From Gammaproteobacteria bacterium (lineage in GTDB: Bacteria; Pseudomonadota; Gammaproteobacteria; UBA6429; Thiohalophilaceae): a stretch of 64,000 bases of DNA. Below, piece by piece: positions 1-8,855 of this stretch (position 1 is its first letter; the number at the start of each line of letters is the position of its first letter). The stretch spans positions 124,001 to 188,000 of the forward strand of contig WGLP01000006.1 in the NCBI GenBank assembly GCA_016125505.1. The letters run 5' to 3'. The translations under genes were made by a program, and so were the position numbers. The notes beneath the pieces were generated by a model. It had not been told where the DNA came from. It saw only the letters and a list, made by a program, of their open reading frames with translations, and did not search any database.

Positions 1-1521
1 CGCCAGCTTGACGAAATCAGGCAAGGCCTCCAGATAGGAATGCGAATAGCGGCTTTGATAAAAGAATTCCTGCCACTGACGCACCATGCCCATATAGCGA
101 TTATTCAGGTTGACGATCTTGATCGGCAGGCTGTACTGCATGGCCGTCGACAATTCCTGGATGCACATCTGAATACTGGCCTCACCGGTCACGCAGGCAA
201 CGGTAGCGTCGGGATGCGCCAGCTTGGCGCCGAGTGCGGCCGGCATGCCAAAGCCCATGGTGCCGAGACCACCAGAGTTGATCCAGTGATAGGGGCTCTT
301 GAACTTGTAAAACTGCGCCGCCCACATCTGGTGCTGGCCCACATCCGAGGTGATATAGGCATCGCCATTCGTAATCTCGTAGAGTTTTTCGATCACGAAC
401 TGCGGCTTGATCAAGGCACTGTTGCGATCGTAGCGCAGGCAATCCTTCGCGCGCCATTCATCGATCTGCGCCCACCATGCCTTGAGGGCGTTCTCGTCGA
501 GTTTTTTCTTGCGCTGTTTGAGTTCGTCCAGCATGTCCGGCAGGACCTGTTTGATGTCGCCGACAATGGGGATATCCACGCGCACGGTTTTCGAAATCGA
601 CGCCGGATCGATATCTAGGTGAATAATCTTGGCCTGCGGGCAAAACTGTTTCACGTCACCGGTAACACGGTCATCGAAACGCGCACCAATGGCAATCAGG
701 ACGTCACAGTCGTGCATGCCCATATTGGCTTCGTAGGTGCCGTGCATGCCGAGCATGCCGACAAACTGTTTATCGTCACCCGGATAACCGCCCAGGCCCA
801 TCAGGGTATTGGTGATGGGCGCACCCAGGTAACGGGTGAATTCGGTCAGTTCGGCGTGGGCACCGCTTAAAATAACACCACCGCCGGAATAGATCATGGG
901 CCGCTTGGCCGTCAGGATCGTGTCCACCGCACGCTTGATCTGGCCCGGATGCCCCTTCAAGGTCGGGTTGTAGGAGCGCATCGAGACATCCTTGGGATAG
1001 TGGTACGGGATCTTGATATTCGGATCCGTCGTGTTCTTGGGGATGTCGACGACCACGGGACCGGGACGGCCGGTGGTGGCGATGTAAAAGGCCTTTTTCA
1101 TGGTTTCCGCCAGATCGCGAACGTCCTTGACCAGGAAATTGTGTTTCACGCAGGGACGGGTGATACCTACGGCGTCGACCTCCTGGAAGGCATCGGAACC
1201 GATATAGGCAGTCGCGACCTGGCCGGTGAGTACCACCATGGGAATGGAATCCATATAGGCCGTGGCAATGCCGGTCACGGCATTGGTTGCCCCGGGGCCG
1301 GAGGTAACGAGCACCACCCCTGGCTTGCCGGTGGAGCGGGCATACCCGTCAGCGGCATGGGTCGCCCCCTGCTCGTGGCGGACCAGGATGTGGCGCACAT
1401 CGTCCTGCTGGAATAAAGCATCATATATATGGAGTACCGCCCCACCGGGGTACCCAAACACGTATTCGACGCCCTCGTCCTTCAAAAACTGGACGACGAT
1501 CTCAGCACCACTTAATTCCAC
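1..1521 (-). CDS. ilvB: Acetolactate synthase large subunit (3' end outside window)
   Basis: Thiamine-diphosphate enzyme that condenses two pyruvates, or pyruvate and 2-oxobutyrate, in the first common step of valine, leucine and isoleucine synthesis. The 507 visible residues run from [13 protein letters not shown] through [15 protein letters not shown], the cofactor-activating Glu near residue 50 ([15 protein letters not shown]), VTSGPGATN and the [16 protein letters not shown] segment to LPDFVKLA, where the window ends. About 70 C-terminal residues are missing compared with the usual length of about 575. The start is a GTG at 1521 preceded by GGGAG at a normal distance; no ATG fits better. 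A terminator-like hairpin lies directly upstream. The regulatory subunit ilvN would be expected beyond the left edge. Confidence 0.96.
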   Translation of the reverse strand, partial: MELSGAEIVVQFLKDEGVEYVFGYPGGAVLHIYDALFQQDDVRHILVRHEQGATHAADGYARSTGKPGVVLVTSGPGATNAVTGIATAYMDSIPMVVLTGQVATAYIGSDAFQEVDAVGITRPCVKHNFLVKDVRDLAETMKKAFYIATTGRPGPVVVDIPKNTTDPNIKIPYHYPKDVSMRSYNPTLKGHPGQIKRAVDTILTAKRPMIYSGGGVILSGAHAELTEFTRYLGAPITNTLMGLGGYPGDDKQFVGMLGMHGTYEANMGMHDCDVLIAIGARFDDRVTGDVKQFCPQAKIIHLDIDPASISKTVRVDIPIVGDIKQVLPDMLDELKQRKKKLDENALKAWWAQIDEWRAKDCLRYDRNSALIKPQFVIEKLYEITNGDAYITSDVGQHQMWAAQFYKFKSPYHWINSGGLGTMGFGMPAALGAKLAHPDATVACVTGEASIQMCIQELSTAMQYSLPIKIVNLNNRYMGMVRQWQEFFYQSRYSHSYLEALPDFVKLA

Positions 1522-1539
1522 GAAATTTCTCCCAGAAAT

Positions 1540-1562
1540 AAAAAAACGCCCTGATTTGGGCG
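1540..1562 (-). terminator. Terminator-like hairpin just upstream of ilvB (possible attenuator)
   Basis: On the minus strand CGCCC, a 6-nt loop (AAATCA) and GGGCG are followed by seven T residues. The hairpin ends 18 nt before the ilvB GTG, so a transcript entering ilvB must pass it. Transcription attenuation is well known for ilv operons. I found no ATG-started leader peptide rich in Ile, Leu or Val codons upstream, and the stem is only 5 bp, so the attenuator reading is an inference. Confidence 0.5.
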
Positions 1563-1778
1563 GGATGACCACACAAATGCGGAAAACAGAAGAAAGTACT
1601 TTTTTTCGCGAAGGAGGTCAAGAAAACTGATGGTAAAGCGCGATAACTAACCCAAATGAGATAGTCAGAAAGGTACCGGAACCGTCAGGAAATCGGGGAC
1701 CTGCCGGTGAACTTGTGAAATACACTTGTTACGCCATACTTGAGTTACGCTAGACTTCTACGACAATAACCTGGAGAT

Positions 1779-2237
1779 ATGATGGATCGGTTTATGAAGA
1801 AATTGCAGCAAATTTGCTTAGGTACTGTTCTCACCCTGGCGCTCGCCGGCCTGACCCAGGCCGCCTCCATGTACAAATGGGTGGATAAGGACGGCCATGT
1901 CCATTATTCACAACAGCCACCGGCGGATTCCAACTACGAAAAGCTCAATGTCAAAACACGCTCTCCCGACAGCTCCGGGACCTCGTCCGGGCCAACCTAT
2001 ACCACGCCCGATAGCAGCAGCGGCAACAACGCGGCCTCGGATGTAATTAAACAGGAAGTGGCCAAGGGTGAAGAGACGCGCAAGAAAAATTGCGAAATCG
2101 CCAAAAAGAGTCTCGAACAGTACACGGCATTCCGGCGGATGCGCGACAAGGACGGCAACGTCGTATATCTTGACGACAACGAGCGGCAAAAACGCATCGA
2201 CGACGCCAAGGCGGCCATCAAGGAATTTTGCGAGTAA
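1779..2237 (+). CDS. Exported DUF4124 domain protein
   Basis: Function unknown. The 152-residue product begins with a Sec signal peptide (hydrophobic LGTVLTLALAGL, likely cleavage after TQA), then the DUF4124 core MYKWVDKDGHVHYSQQPP, a Ser/Thr/Pro-rich linker, and a charged C-terminal helix containing two Cys residues (NCEIAKKSLEQ and KEFCE). DUF4124 proteins are small periplasmic proteins common in Gamma- and Betaproteobacteria and have no settled role. CTGGAG precedes the tandem ATGs at 1779 and 1782, so either may be used; an ATG at 1794 would give a shorter signal peptide. The stop codon overlaps the next gene's ATG (TAATG), so the two are probably translationally coupled. Confidence 0.85.
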   Translation: MMDRFMKKLQQICLGTVLTLALAGLTQAASMYKWVDKDGHVHYSQQPPADSNYEKLNVKTRSPDSSGTSSGPTYTTPDSSSGNNAASDVIKQEVAKGEETRKKNCEIAKKSLEQYTAFRRMRDKDGNVVYLDDNERQKRIDDAKAAIKEFCE

Positions 2238-2581
2238 TGCCCTATTTAAAGATCCAGACCAATCAGGCCGTCGCTGCCGAACAGGCGGCACAGTTCATCA
2301 AATCCGCCTCCCAACTGGTAGCTGAAGATCTGGGGAAACCGGAGCGCTACGTCATGGTGGCACTCGAACCACCGGTGCCCATGGTCTTTGCCGGCAGTGA
2401 TGCGCCCACTGTGTTCATGGAACTCAAGAGTATCGGCCTGCCTGAAGCCAAGACGCCCAAACTCTCCGAAAGCCTGTGCAAGCTGGTTAACGCGCAATTG
2501 GGCATACCCGCAGATCGTGTGTACATCGAATTCCAGGATGCGCCGCGCAAGATGTGGGGCTGGGACGGCGGCACGTTTTAG
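2237..2581 (+). CDS. MIF/4-oxalocrotonate tautomerase superfamily protein
   Basis: Small protein of the macrophage-migration-inhibitory-factor fold. The family usually forms trimers and uses Pro-2, exposed after Met removal, as the catalytic base in keto-enol tautomerisation. This product starts MPYLKIQTN, so Pro-2 is present, and the MIF-like pattern continues with PERYVMVALE, PVPMVFAGS, PAPTVFMEL-like spacing and DRVYIEFQDAPRKMWGWDG near the end. At 114 residues it matches the family's usual length. ATG 2237 overlaps the upstream stop and is preferred to an upstream TTG at 2228, because it puts Pro at position 2. The natural substrate is unknown. Its neighbours on both sides are DUF4124 proteins. 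Confidence 0.85.
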   Translation: MPYLKIQTNQAVAAEQAAQFIKSASQLVAEDLGKPERYVMVALEPPVPMVFAGSDAPTVFMELKSIGLPEAKTPKLSESLCKLVNAQLGIPADRVYIEFQDAPRKMWGWDGGTF

Positions 2582-2596
2582 TTCAACCCGCGACAT

Positions 2597-2872
2597 ATGA
2601 AAAAATTTCTTGCTGTCGGGCTTGGGATTCTTATCGCTGCGGGCATCGTGGTATACCAGAATCCGCAGATGCGTGCCTGGTTCGAGCGTAAAACCGATCA
2701 GGTCCTGCCGGCCTCCGCTACCGAACAAACCCTCTATCGCTGGCGCGACGCACACGGCGAATGGCACGTCAGTGACACGCCGCCGCAAGGCATTAAATAC
2801 GAAACTGTCCGCGTGCCAACCAATGCCAATGTCATCCCCGCGGAACAACTCACTGGCAAAAAATCTAACTGA
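2597..2872 (+). CDS. Membrane-anchored DUF4124 domain protein
   Basis: A 91-residue protein of unknown function. An N-terminal hydrophobic segment (residues 3-20, [17 protein letters not shown]) probably anchors it in the inner membrane, because no convincing signal-peptidase site follows. The periplasmic part contains a DUF4124 core, [18 protein letters not shown], followed by IKYETVRVP. It is a second member of the family found at 1779-2237, here without the Ser-rich linker and Cys-containing tail. It lies 15 bp after the tautomerase gene and 64 bp before proS, so the three small genes probably form one transcript that may continue into proS. Confidence 0.8.
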   Translation: MKKFLAVGLGILIAAGIVVYQNPQMRAWFERKTDQVLPASATEQTLYRWRDAHGEWHVSDTPPQGIKYETVRVPTNANVIPAEQLTGKKSN

Positions 2873-2936
2873 CCCTGTACTCATTCCGCCCGCACACTTA
2901 AAATGCGGCAAACAACAGCAACAAAGTCTGGATTAC

Positions 2937-4649
2937 ATGCGAACCTCTCAATTATTGATCGCCACCGTCAAAGAAACCCCGGCAGATGCGGAAGTCATCA
3001 GCCACAAACTGATGCTACGCGCGGGCTTGATCCGCAAACTTGCCACCGGCCTGTACACCTGGCTACCCATGGGCCTGCGCACCTTGCGCAAGGTCGAGGC
3101 CATCGTCCGCGAAGAGATGAATCGTGCCGGTGCGCAGGAAGTGCTGATGCCGGCAGTCCAACCGGCGGAACTGTGGCAGGAATCCGGACGCTGGGATAAA
3201 TACGGTCCCGAGCTGCTGCGTTTTCACGACCGCCACCAGCGTGAATTCTGTTTTGGACCCACGCACGAAGAAGTCATTACCGACCTCATCCGTAATGAGT
3301 TGCGCAGTTATAAACAACTGCCGAGCAACTTTTACCAGATCCAGACCAAGTTCCGTGACGAGATCCGCCCACGTTTCGGCATCATGCGCGCGCGCGAATT
3401 TCTGATGAAGGACGCCTATTCCTTCCACCTCGACGAGGACTCCCTGCAACAAACCTATAAAACCATGCACGAGGCCTATTGCCGGATCTTTGATCGCATC
3501 GGTCTCGAATACCGGCCGGTGCAGGCGGATACCGGTTCCATTGGAGGTCACCAGTCCCATGAATTCCATGTCCTTGCCGCATCCGGCGAGGATGCCATCG
3601 CCTTCAGCACCGAAAGCAGTTACGCCGCCAACGTGGAACTGGCCCAGGCTATACCGCCAACCGCACCGCGTCCGGCCTCGGCGCAGGAACAGCAGACAGT
3701 GGACACCCCGGGACAACACAGTATCGATGAGGTCAGCGCATTCCTGAAAATCCCGCCGCAACAGTGTGTGAAGACTCTGCTGGTCAACGGCGACGACGGC
3801 AAGGTGGTGGCGCTAGTCCTGCGCGGCGATCACGAACTCAACGTCATCAAGGCGGAAAAACTCGCGGGGGTCAGCGCACCGCTCACCTTCGCCAGCGAAA
3901 CCGCCGTGCGTGAAGTCGCGGGTTGTGCACCGGGATCCCTGGGACCGGTTGGATTGTCCATCACGACCTATGTCGACCACAGCGCCGCCGCCCTCGCAGA
4001 TTTTGTCTGTGGCGCCAATCAGGATGGCAAGCATCTCACCGGCGTTAACTGGGGCCGTGATTGTCCTGAACCCAAGAGCGTCGATATTCGCAATGTGGTG
4101 GAAGGTGACCCGAGCCCGGATGGTAAAGGTGCCTTGCAGATTAAACGCGGTATCGAAGTCGGCCACATCTTCCAACTGGGTAAAAAATACAGTGAGGCCA
4201 TGAATGCCACGGTCCTGGATGCCCAGGGCAAGGCTATAACGATGACGATGGGTTGTTACGGCATTGGCGTATCGCGCGTCGTTGCCTCGGCCATCGAACA
4301 GAATCACGACGACAAGGGTATTATCTGGCCGGATGCCATCGCGCCCTTCCAGATTGTGATCCTGCCCATGAATATGCAGCGCTCACAGGCGGTACGCGAT
4401 GCCGCGGAAGTACTCTACAAGGAATTAACCGATTTGGGTTTCGATGTCCTGCTGGATGACCGCAACGAGCGTGCCGGCGTGATGTTCGCCGATATGGAAT
4501 TGATCGGGATCCCGCACCGCATCGTCATTGGAGATCGGGGCCTGGAGCACGGCATGGTCGAATACAAAGGCCGGCGGGATGCGGATTCGCGGGAGATACC
4601 GCGCCCGGAGTTACTTGCCTTTTTAAAAACCACGGTCAACACTAAATAG
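2937..4649 (+). CDS. proS: Prolyl-tRNA synthetase
   Basis: Class II aminoacyl-tRNA synthetase that charges tRNA-Pro in the cytoplasm. The 570-residue product has the length and order of the bacterial-type enzyme of E. coli (572 aa): an N-terminal catalytic region ([15 protein letters not shown], then [17 protein letters not shown]), motif 2 region [21 protein letters not shown], the inserted editing domain at about residues 225-405, motif 3 region [20 protein letters not shown] and a C-terminal anticodon-binding domain ending in [11 protein letters not shown]. The editing domain removes misacylated alanine in characterised relatives. The start at 2937 is the only ATG that gives the family N-terminus; the reading frame stays open upstream but has no family similarity there. 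Confidence 0.97.
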   Translation: MRTSQLLIATVKETPADAEVISHKLMLRAGLIRKLATGLYTWLPMGLRTLRKVEAIVREEMNRAGAQEVLMPAVQPAELWQESGRWDKYGPELLRFHDRHQREFCFGPTHEEVITDLIRNELRSYKQLPSNFYQIQTKFRDEIRPRFGIMRAREFLMKDAYSFHLDEDSLQQTYKTMHEAYCRIFDRIGLEYRPVQADTGSIGGHQSHEFHVLAASGEDAIAFSTESSYAANVELAQAIPPTAPRPASAQEQQTVDTPGQHSIDEVSAFLKIPPQQCVKTLLVNGDDGKVVALVLRGDHELNVIKAEKLAGVSAPLTFASETAVREVAGCAPGSLGPVGLSITTYVDHSAAALADFVCGANQDGKHLTGVNWGRDCPEPKSVDIRNVVEGDPSPDGKGALQIKRGIEVGHIFQLGKKYSEAMNATVLDAQGKAITMTMGCYGIGVSRVVASAIEQNHDDKGIIWPDAIAPFQIVILPMNMQRSQAVRDAAEVLYKELTDLGFDVLLDDRNERAGVMFADMELIGIPHRIVIGDRGLEHGMVEYKGRRDADSREIPRPELLAFLKTTVNTK

Positions 4650-4674
4650 ACGTGCCCCTACAAGATCGCCTGTC

Positions 4675-5253
4675 ATGACGCGTCACTGGCCAATCTATCT
4701 GCTTGCCCTGCTGGTTTCGCTGCCGGTTCACGCAGATGAACCGCCACAGGCCCCCGACGAGAATCTGCGCTTACTCCTGCAACAGGCGATAGCCGACAAT
4801 GACAGCTTTAAAGACAAGTTCGATGCCGAGGTCTGGTTGGTGGACATGTCGCAGCGACTCGCGCCCCTCGTCCCCGAACCGGAAAAGCGCGTTAAGTTAC
4901 TCAAACAGGTTCACTATGAAGCCACGCGGGCGCATCTTCGCCCCGAACTAGTACTCGCCGTGATCGAAGTGGAAAGTCGCTTCGATCGCTTTGCCATCTC
5001 CAGCGCCGGCGCCCTGGGGTTGATGCAGGTCATGCCGTTCTGGCTGAAGGAGATCGGCCGACCCAAGGATAACCTCTTTGATATCCACACCAATCTGCGC
5101 ATGGGCTGTACCATTTTGCGCTATTACATGGACAAGGAGAAAAACGACCTGACCGCCGCGCTAGCCCGCTACAACGGCAGCCTGTACAGCTACAAATATA
5201 CGAATCGGATTTTTCGGGTGTTGGACAAACGCTGGCGCTGTATCGATTGTTAA
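4675..5253 (+). CDS. Periplasmic lytic transglycosylase (SLT domain)
   Basis: Predicted peptidoglycan lytic transglycosylase of the Slt/MltE-like superfamily, which cleaves the MurNAc-GlcNAc bond and leaves a 1,6-anhydro end. An N-terminal signal peptide (IYLLALLVSLPVHA, cleavage after VHA) directs export. The SLT core follows at about residues 85-185: the catalytic Glu lies in LAVIEVESRFDRFAIS, followed by GALGLMQVMPFW and ARYNGSLYSYKYTNRI. The 192-residue length means little beyond the catalytic domain. It starts 25 bp after proS on the same strand and is probably co-transcribed with it. The GLMQVMP motif makes the fold assignment firm, but the exact subfamily is not resolved. Confidence 0.9.
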   Translation: MTRHWPIYLLALLVSLPVHADEPPQAPDENLRLLLQQAIADNDSFKDKFDAEVWLVDMSQRLAPLVPEPEKRVKLLKQVHYEATRAHLRPELVLAVIEVESRFDRFAISSAGALGLMQVMPFWLKEIGRPKDNLFDIHTNLRMGCTILRYYMDKEKNDLTAALARYNGSLYSYKYTNRIFRVLDKRWRCIDC

Positions 5254-5266
5254 TACGTGCACAAAT

Positions 5267-5536
5267 TCATTTCGTAACAAAACCGGTGGGGGCTTCATCA
5301 TCACACAAATGACAGACCACTTCGCTCACGTGTGCCGACGGTGGCCCCTGCCATAACCAGGCCTTCATGTGGCCGACGGCATCGGGGTCACCACACAACA
5401 GCACCTCGACGCTGCCATCCGCCAGGTTCCTTGCATAACCATTTACCCCATGCCTTTGCGCTTCCTGCTGGGTTGAGGCGCGGTAAAACACACCCTGCAC
5501 ACGGCCATGCACGATGCATTTTTCGCAGAGGCTCAC
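5267..5536 (-). CDS. acyP: Acylphosphatase
   Basis: Small enzyme that hydrolyses acyl-phosphates such as acetyl phosphate or carbamoyl phosphate. The 89-residue product shows the whole family signature: phosphate-binding loop HGRVQGVFYRAST with the essential Arg, and the catalytic Asn in GYARNLADGSVEVL. Its start codon overlaps the stop of the upstream membrane-fusion gene (ATGA), making it the last gene of a five-gene minus-strand operon. Its physiological role in bacteria is uncertain, and nothing in the sequence links it functionally to the efflux genes upstream. Confidence 0.93.
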   Translation of the reverse strand: MSLCEKCIVHGRVQGVFYRASTQQEAQRHGVNGYARNLADGSVEVLLCGDPDAVGHMKAWLWQGPPSAHVSEVVCHLCDDEAPTGFVTK

Positions 5537-6315
5537 GGTAAATCGACCTTCACATGTTGGCCGGCACGCAACATACGATCGCCCCTGCCGAATTCCACAT
5601 CCACGGGATAGCTTCCTGCCTCCTTGCCGCCGCCAACAGGCTCGAATCCAATCGCCTTGATCACAGCGTTCAGTGAATTGCCATCGATAAGTACCTTCGC
5701 TGACTGCCCCAGTTTGAACCGCGATAACTGCGCTTCGGTCACGAAGATGCGCGCGAGCATCTGATCGGCATCCGCGACAATAAACAGGGTTTCCGGCTTC
5801 AACTCGGCCGCAAGGACCTTACCCACCTGCACATGCCGCTCCAGTACCAGCGCATTGAAGGGTGCACGCAGGGTACTGTACCTGAGGTTCTGTTGCGCCT
5901 TGACCAGCACCGCCCTGGCATGATCACGTTCGGCGGCCGCCTTGACTTCGTTATTCTTGGCAACCTGCAATTCGTGATCGGATAAGACTGTGCGATCATA
6001 GAGGTTCTGCGCTCGCTCTTTTTCGCGTTCTGCTTCTTTATATTGTTCTTCCTGGCTTTTTAAATTGGAGGCTGCCTGTTTCACGGCGGCTTTTAATACC
6101 GTGTCGTCCAACTGAAGCAACTTGTCGCCCTTTGCCACTTTTTGCCCGACATCAGCATAGACTGCATGCACGACTCCACTCACCGGGACACCCAGTTCCG
6201 CACGCTTTGCCCATTGCAGCGTTGCCTCGAATTCCGCGGCCTGTATTTGCGCCGACAGAGAAAGCAACAGTGTTGCGACAACGATAATGGTCAATCTTGA
6301 AATTTGCACGCGCAT
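5533..6315 (-). CDS. Periplasmic adaptor (HlyD/RND membrane-fusion family)
   Basis: Membrane-fusion protein expected to link an inner-membrane transporter to an outer-membrane TolC channel. The 260-residue product has a signal peptide (IIVVATLLLSLSAQIQAA), a split lipoyl-like hairpin domain (GVVHAVYADVGQKVAKGDKL and STLRAPFNALVLERHVQVG), a coiled-coil at about residues 75-145 rich in Glu, Lys and Ala, and a beta-barrel segment ending in RMLRAGQHVKVDLP. It is short for the family because the C-terminal membrane-proximal domain is reduced. It lies 19 bp after the TolC gene. No RND, ABC or MFS pump gene is present in the operon. Confidence 0.85.
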   Translation of the reverse strand: MRVQISRLTIIVVATLLLSLSAQIQAAEFEATLQWAKRAELGVPVSGVVHAVYADVGQKVAKGDKLLQLDDTVLKAAVKQAASNLKSQEEQYKEAEREKERAQNLYDRTVLSDHELQVAKNNEVKAAAERDHARAVLVKAQQNLRYSTLRAPFNALVLERHVQVGKVLAAELKPETLFIVADADQMLARIFVTEAQLSRFKLGQSAKVLIDGNSLNAVIKAIGFEPVGGGKEAGSYPVDVEFGRGDRMLRAGQHVKVDLP

Positions 6316-6334
6316 GACCTCGCCTTTTTCGAAT

Positions 6335-7645
6335 TCAGGGTTTTACAGTGGTTTGTGTCAGTTTCAACTGGCCTGTCAGAATATCCAGCCGCGTCCAGGC
6401 TTCCGCCATCTTGTAGTCGGCCTGAGTCGACAGGTATTCCGCCTCGGTAATTTGCACCATGGCATCGCCCAGGTCAGCAGTCACTTCCATTTCATATAAA
6501 GCACGACTGCGATCCAGATTCAGTTCACGATAATCACGCAGGGTCTTCATTTCCTGCCGACGCGCCTGCAAAGACTGCAACTCCAGCCAGGTATCCAGTA
6601 AATGCTGACGGACGCTATTTTGCGTATCCGCCAATTGCGCCTGAATACTGTATAAACTCGCTTGCGCCTTGGCTGTCTGTGCGTCGACCCGACTCCCCGC
6701 AAACAGCGGGATCTTAACGGAAATACCTGCACGGTATTTATCGTAACCACCCAGATCCCTGGCGTAATCATAGGCCCCGAGCTCGCCTACAAGCGTGGGA
6801 TTCTCGCTGGCGCGCGCGGCTGCAACTTGTTGCTGCGCTGCTTGTAGTTTTTCCTGCATAGCCTTGAGTTCGTAATTGTGTTCAATCGCCAGATTAAGCA
6901 TGTCATCGTAATCCGGAATTTGACGCTTTAGTATCGACAGGTCGGGTTTGGCCAATTCAGTAGGTAACTCTCCCGGATGATTCAATGCTTCGGCGAGCAA
7001 GGCACGGGTCCTGCGTTGTTCATTTTCCGCCGCGACACGCAGATATCTGACTTGTTGATAGCGGGCCTCTTGTTTCTTCACCTGATAATCGGAGACCTCA
7101 CCTGTCTCCTTGCGTTTCTGCATACGGTCGAAACTGACATATTCGACCGCCATTTCTTCGTTATAGCGATTAAACTGCAGGTCAGCCAGTATCACATCAA
7201 AAAACCGCTGCATGATTTCCAGGCGACGCTGCGATCTGGCATCGAGAAATGCGTATTCACTGGCGGATACCGCGGCCTGCGCGGCCTTTTGCCTCGCTTC
7301 CAGACTGCCGAAATCGTAGAGATCCTTGGTGATAACCAGGGCGATATTGCTATCGTTGTGTGAGAGATAAGAATATGTGTCCGGTGGCTCCACGTACCGC
7401 AGTCTGCCCTCGAGGCTAATCTGGGTATCGTTGCTGGAGTCCACTATTTCCTGATTCGCCTGGGCCTGACGCACCTCCGCTTCGCGTTGCTGCAGTCGCG
7501 GATGGGGCTCATCTGCGAGGCTCAATGCATACTCCAGTGTCAGAGTATCCGGTAGCTTGTCTTTGTCTTCCTGAGCCGCGAATACTGCATGTGTCGCACA
7601 AATGCCGAGAACGATATAGCCGACCCTGAAAATTATTTTCATCAT
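6335..7645 (-). CDS. TolC-family outer-membrane efflux protein
   Basis: Trimeric outer-membrane channel component of a type I secretion or efflux system. A signal peptide (IIFRVGYIVLGICATHAVFA) is followed by two structural repeats with long alpha-helices rich in Gln, Ala and Arg, as in TolC: TLTLEYALSLADEPHPRLQQ opens repeat 1 and DDMLNLAIEHNYELKAMQE opens repeat 2, with the family motif YRAGISVKIPLFAGSRVDAQ. The length of about 436 residues fits. The start is one of two adjacent ATGs at 7645 and 7642; the frame stays open upstream but has no other good start. It lies 48 bp after a thioredoxin-fold gene and 19 bp before the adaptor gene. Confidence 0.87.
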   Translation of the reverse strand: MMKIIFRVGYIVLGICATHAVFAAQEDKDKLPDTLTLEYALSLADEPHPRLQQREAEVRQAQANQEIVDSSNDTQISLEGRLRYVEPPDTYSYLSHNDSNIALVITKDLYDFGSLEARQKAAQAAVSASEYAFLDARSQRRLEIMQRFFDVILADLQFNRYNEEMAVEYVSFDRMQKRKETGEVSDYQVKKQEARYQQVRYLRVAAENEQRRTRALLAEALNHPGELPTELAKPDLSILKRQIPDYDDMLNLAIEHNYELKAMQEKLQAAQQQVAAARASENPTLVGELGAYDYARDLGGYDKYRAGISVKIPLFAGSRVDAQTAKAQASLYSIQAQLADTQNSVRQHLLDTWLELQSLQARRQEMKTLRDYRELNLDRSRALYEMEVTADLGDAMVQITEAEYLSTQADYKMAEAWTRLDILTGQLKLTQTTVKP

Positions 7646-7693
7646 CACGCGCCCGCTGGACAGTACTAAAACTGCCCGCGACAATATTGTTAA

Positions 7694-8236
7694 TTAGTTT
7701 TTCTGACGTTGCGCCTGTTTATAGCGAATAAAGGGCATTTTTTTATACGAACCATCCGCAATGTAGTGGCCCAGCCACATAAACTCCTCAACCCCATTCG
7801 TCTTACCGATATAGCGGTGAATTCGATTGCCTTCCAGGTCAAAGAAGGCGATCACAGGTGTTGCGCGCACACGCTGTTCCTTAAAGGCAAAATCCTTCTG
7901 CTTCATGGTTTTGCCCTTTAAATCGGTGATGTCCACATCCCCTTCAATGTCTACGGTAAACAGCAAGAAATGCTTGCGATAATACTCCTGCACCTCAGGT
8001 TGATTAAGAACGTTAGTCTTCATGTAATGACAAAAGGGGCACTCCGCCTGCTCGAAAAACAGCATGATGCCGTCCTTGCCTTCCGCCTTGGCTTTCTTTA
8101 CTTCCTCATGGAAGTCACCCCAGGTTTCATTAAAAAAATACTTTGCCGGATCGCGCGGCGCATCATTGGCATGTGCAAGCCCGGCGACAACAAACATCCA
8201 GCTGCTCAATACAATCAGCAAGTATCTTTTCATCAT
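7694..8236 (-). CDS. Periplasmic thioredoxin-fold protein (SoxW-like, CPFC)
   Basis: Exported thiol-disulfide protein. After a signal peptide (YLLIVLSSWMFVVAGLAHA), the product carries a thioredoxin fold with the redox motif CPFC in FFEQAECPFCHYMKTNVLN and the cis-Pro loop in RVRATPVIAFFD. These match SoxW/DUF255-type proteins, which in sulfur-oxidising bacteria keep Sox components reduced. No sox genes lie in this window, so that role is only a possibility. Its ATG overlaps the stop of the upstream TlpA-like gene (ATGATG), and the pair is probably functionally linked. At 180 residues it is of normal length. Confidence 0.82.
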   Translation of the reverse strand: MMKRYLLIVLSSWMFVVAGLAHANDAPRDPAKYFFNETWGDFHEEVKKAKAEGKDGIMLFFEQAECPFCHYMKTNVLNQPEVQEYYRKHFLLFTVDIEGDVDITDLKGKTMKQKDFAFKEQRVRATPVIAFFDLEGNRIHRYIGKTNGVEEFMWLGHYIADGSYKKMPFIRYKQAQRQKN

Positions 8237-8715
8237 TTCTTCACCATTTCGTTCTTTTTATACTGATTAATGATCTGTTCCAGGAATGCCTGACTTACTG
8301 TCCCGGTCTTGGTTTCTACCAGCTTCCCATCAGGGGATACGATGAAACTGGTGGGCAAACCAAACAAACGTCCGAATACCGGCTGCCGCGACAGGTCGGC
8401 CTGTAAAATAGGATAGGTCATCATATAGTCGGCGACAAAGGATTTGAGCTCAGCCGGATCGCTGTCCTCATAGTTGACGCCAATGACGACGGCATCGCGC
8501 GCATGGTGTGCGGTATGGAAGGCCTCCAGTTCGGGTATTTCTTCCAGGCAAGGCGGACACCAGGTCGCCCAGTAATTCACAACAACCCATTTACCCCGGT
8601 AATCGCTCAGGTGATGGAGCTTCCCGTTGAGATCCGGCAAAGCGAAATCCGGCGTCTCGGCGAATACCGGTGATGCAAAAAACAAAAGCAAGATAATCAA
8701 GAAGTTAGTTTTCAT
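8233..8715 (-). CDS. TlpA-family periplasmic thioredoxin (WCPPC)
   Basis: Exported thiol-disulfide oxidoreductase of the TlpA/ResA/DsbE type. A signal peptide (FLIILLLFFASPVFA) precedes a thioredoxin fold with FALPDLNGKLHHLSDYRGK, the active site NYWATWCPPCLEEIPEL and the cis-Pro segment FGLPTSFIVSPDG. Family members reduce periplasmic targets such as apocytochrome c or copper chaperones. The start is ATG 8715; one codon upstream is TTG, and no Shine-Dalgarno is obvious. It is the first gene of the five-gene operon ending with acyP, and the next gene starts within its stop codon. Confidence 0.88.
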   Translation of the reverse strand: MKTNFLIILLLFFASPVFAETPDFALPDLNGKLHHLSDYRGKWVVVNYWATWCPPCLEEIPELEAFHTAHHARDAVVIGVNYEDSDPAELKSFVADYMMTYPILQADLSRQPVFGRLFGLPTSFIVSPDGKLVETKTGTVSQAFLEQIINQYKKNEMVKK

Positions 8716-8802
8716 CAAGGCAGTCTACTTTTCCACGAGATAATAGCTATGACCTTAATTTTATACCCGAATTCCCTGGTCATGACGATAAGAATTCGCG
8801 GG

Positions 8803-8828
8803 AAAAAAAAGGGCCCCTTTCGGGGCCC
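8803..8828 (-). terminator. Intrinsic terminator of the LysM lipoprotein gene
   Basis: Perfect 7-bp stem (GGGCCCC / GGGGCCC, positions 8811-8817 and 8822-8828) with a 4-nt loop, followed on the minus strand by eight T residues (8810-8803). It lies 28 bp after the stop of the LysM lipoprotein gene and ahead of the TlpA-type operon. Confidence 0.92.
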
Positions 8829-8855
8829 TCTCTTAACACTATTGTGAGTGTTTGA

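Noticed and set aside
40..618. 192-codon plus-strand open frame at the left edge
   Set aside because: It is antisense to the well-supported ilvB reading frame and shows no family pattern.
2869..2904. Sigma-70 promoter for proS (CTGACC and TAAAAT)
   Set aside because: The hexamers are 24 bp apart, too far for a normal promoter.
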